Origin: Alectoria sarmentosa
Lineage: Eukaryota; Ascomycota; Lecanoromycetes; Lecanorales; Parmeliaceae
NCBI GenBank assembly: GCA_009733775.1
Contig: WOGZ01000139.1
Location: forward strand, 20,404-84,403
DNA length: 64,000 bases
Direction of reading: 5' to 3'
Below the pieces are notes generated by a model that did not search any database, was not told the origin of the DNA, and saw only the letters and a list, made by a program, of their open reading frames with translations. Numbering within the stretch: the stretch's first letter is position 1; each line of letters begins with the position of its first letter. Shown here one piece after another: positions 63,946 through 64,000 of this stretch. A program made the position numbers and the translations under genes.

Positions 63946-64000
<55 letters not shown>
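63946..64000. repeat. (TTA)n microsatellite running off the window
   Basis: An uninterrupted TTA trinucleotide run of 55 bases (about 18 units) reaches the last base, so its full length is unknown. Confidence 0.95.

Noticed and set aside
1..64000. CRISPR arrays, tRNA or rRNA genes
   Set aside because: I noticed no regularly spaced repeats with unique spacers, no cloverleaf with the T-arm GGTTCRANYCC pattern and no rRNA sequence. This was a visual scan, so a tRNA could have been missed.

Overview
The window looks like a nuclear scaffold piece from a filamentous ascomycete, most likely a Dothideomycete. This is inferred from short GT-AG introns of about 40-90 nt, the style of the proteins, and gene-rich DNA alternating abruptly with extremely AT-rich blocks. 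The blocks carry the signature of repeat-induced point mutation (RIP): their LTR copies differ almost only by C/T and G/A transitions, and their reading frames are broken at former Trp and Gln codons. I cannot name the species.

Layout. Positions 1-28150 are an AT-rich block holding three Ty3/gypsy LTR retrotransposons whose ends I could place by hand. Element 1 (5992-13230, minus strand) has 176-bp LTRs and a GCTAT target duplication. Element 3 (13302-27219, minus strand) has 210-bp LTRs. Element 2 (13621-20770, plus strand) has 236-bp LTRs, a CAATA duplication and a C-terminal chromodomain, and is nested inside element 3. A 1.4-kb island of normal composition (about 28150-29525) carries a 22-bp minisatellite and a small GFA/CENP-V-type zinc protein gene on the minus strand. 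A second AT block (29526-33330) holds a fourth gypsy reverse transcriptase on the plus strand, with no gag-protease region visible upstream. A third AT block (62440-64000) runs off the right edge and ends in a (TTA)n microsatellite.

The gene-rich segment (33331-62440) has eight well-supported genes: an Mcm1-type MADS-box factor (+), a NIPA-type magnesium transporter (+), a CRAL-TRIO/Sec14-like lipid-transfer protein (-), V-ATPase subunit E (+), an unidentified protein with a possible PCNA-binding motif (-), a Dnf1-class P4-ATPase lipid flippase (+), a Sen1-type RNA/DNA helicase with three C-terminal CCHC zinc knuckles (+), an unidentified disordered protein with an apparent 3' frameshift (+), and a short-chain dehydrogenase (-). 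That list counts nine in all; the disordered protein is the one with a doubtful 3' end. They are mostly housekeeping genes (transcription, membrane and vacuole physiology, RNA metabolism) and do not form a metabolic cluster.

No clearly new system was found. The items most worth a second look are the TTCCGTTA motif array between two divergent genes (44492-44785), the zinc knuckles on Sen1, the nested RIP-mutated retrotransposons with unequal LTR damage, and two apparent frame problems: a 12-C homopolymer at the start of the Sec14-like gene and a one-base shift near 61045.
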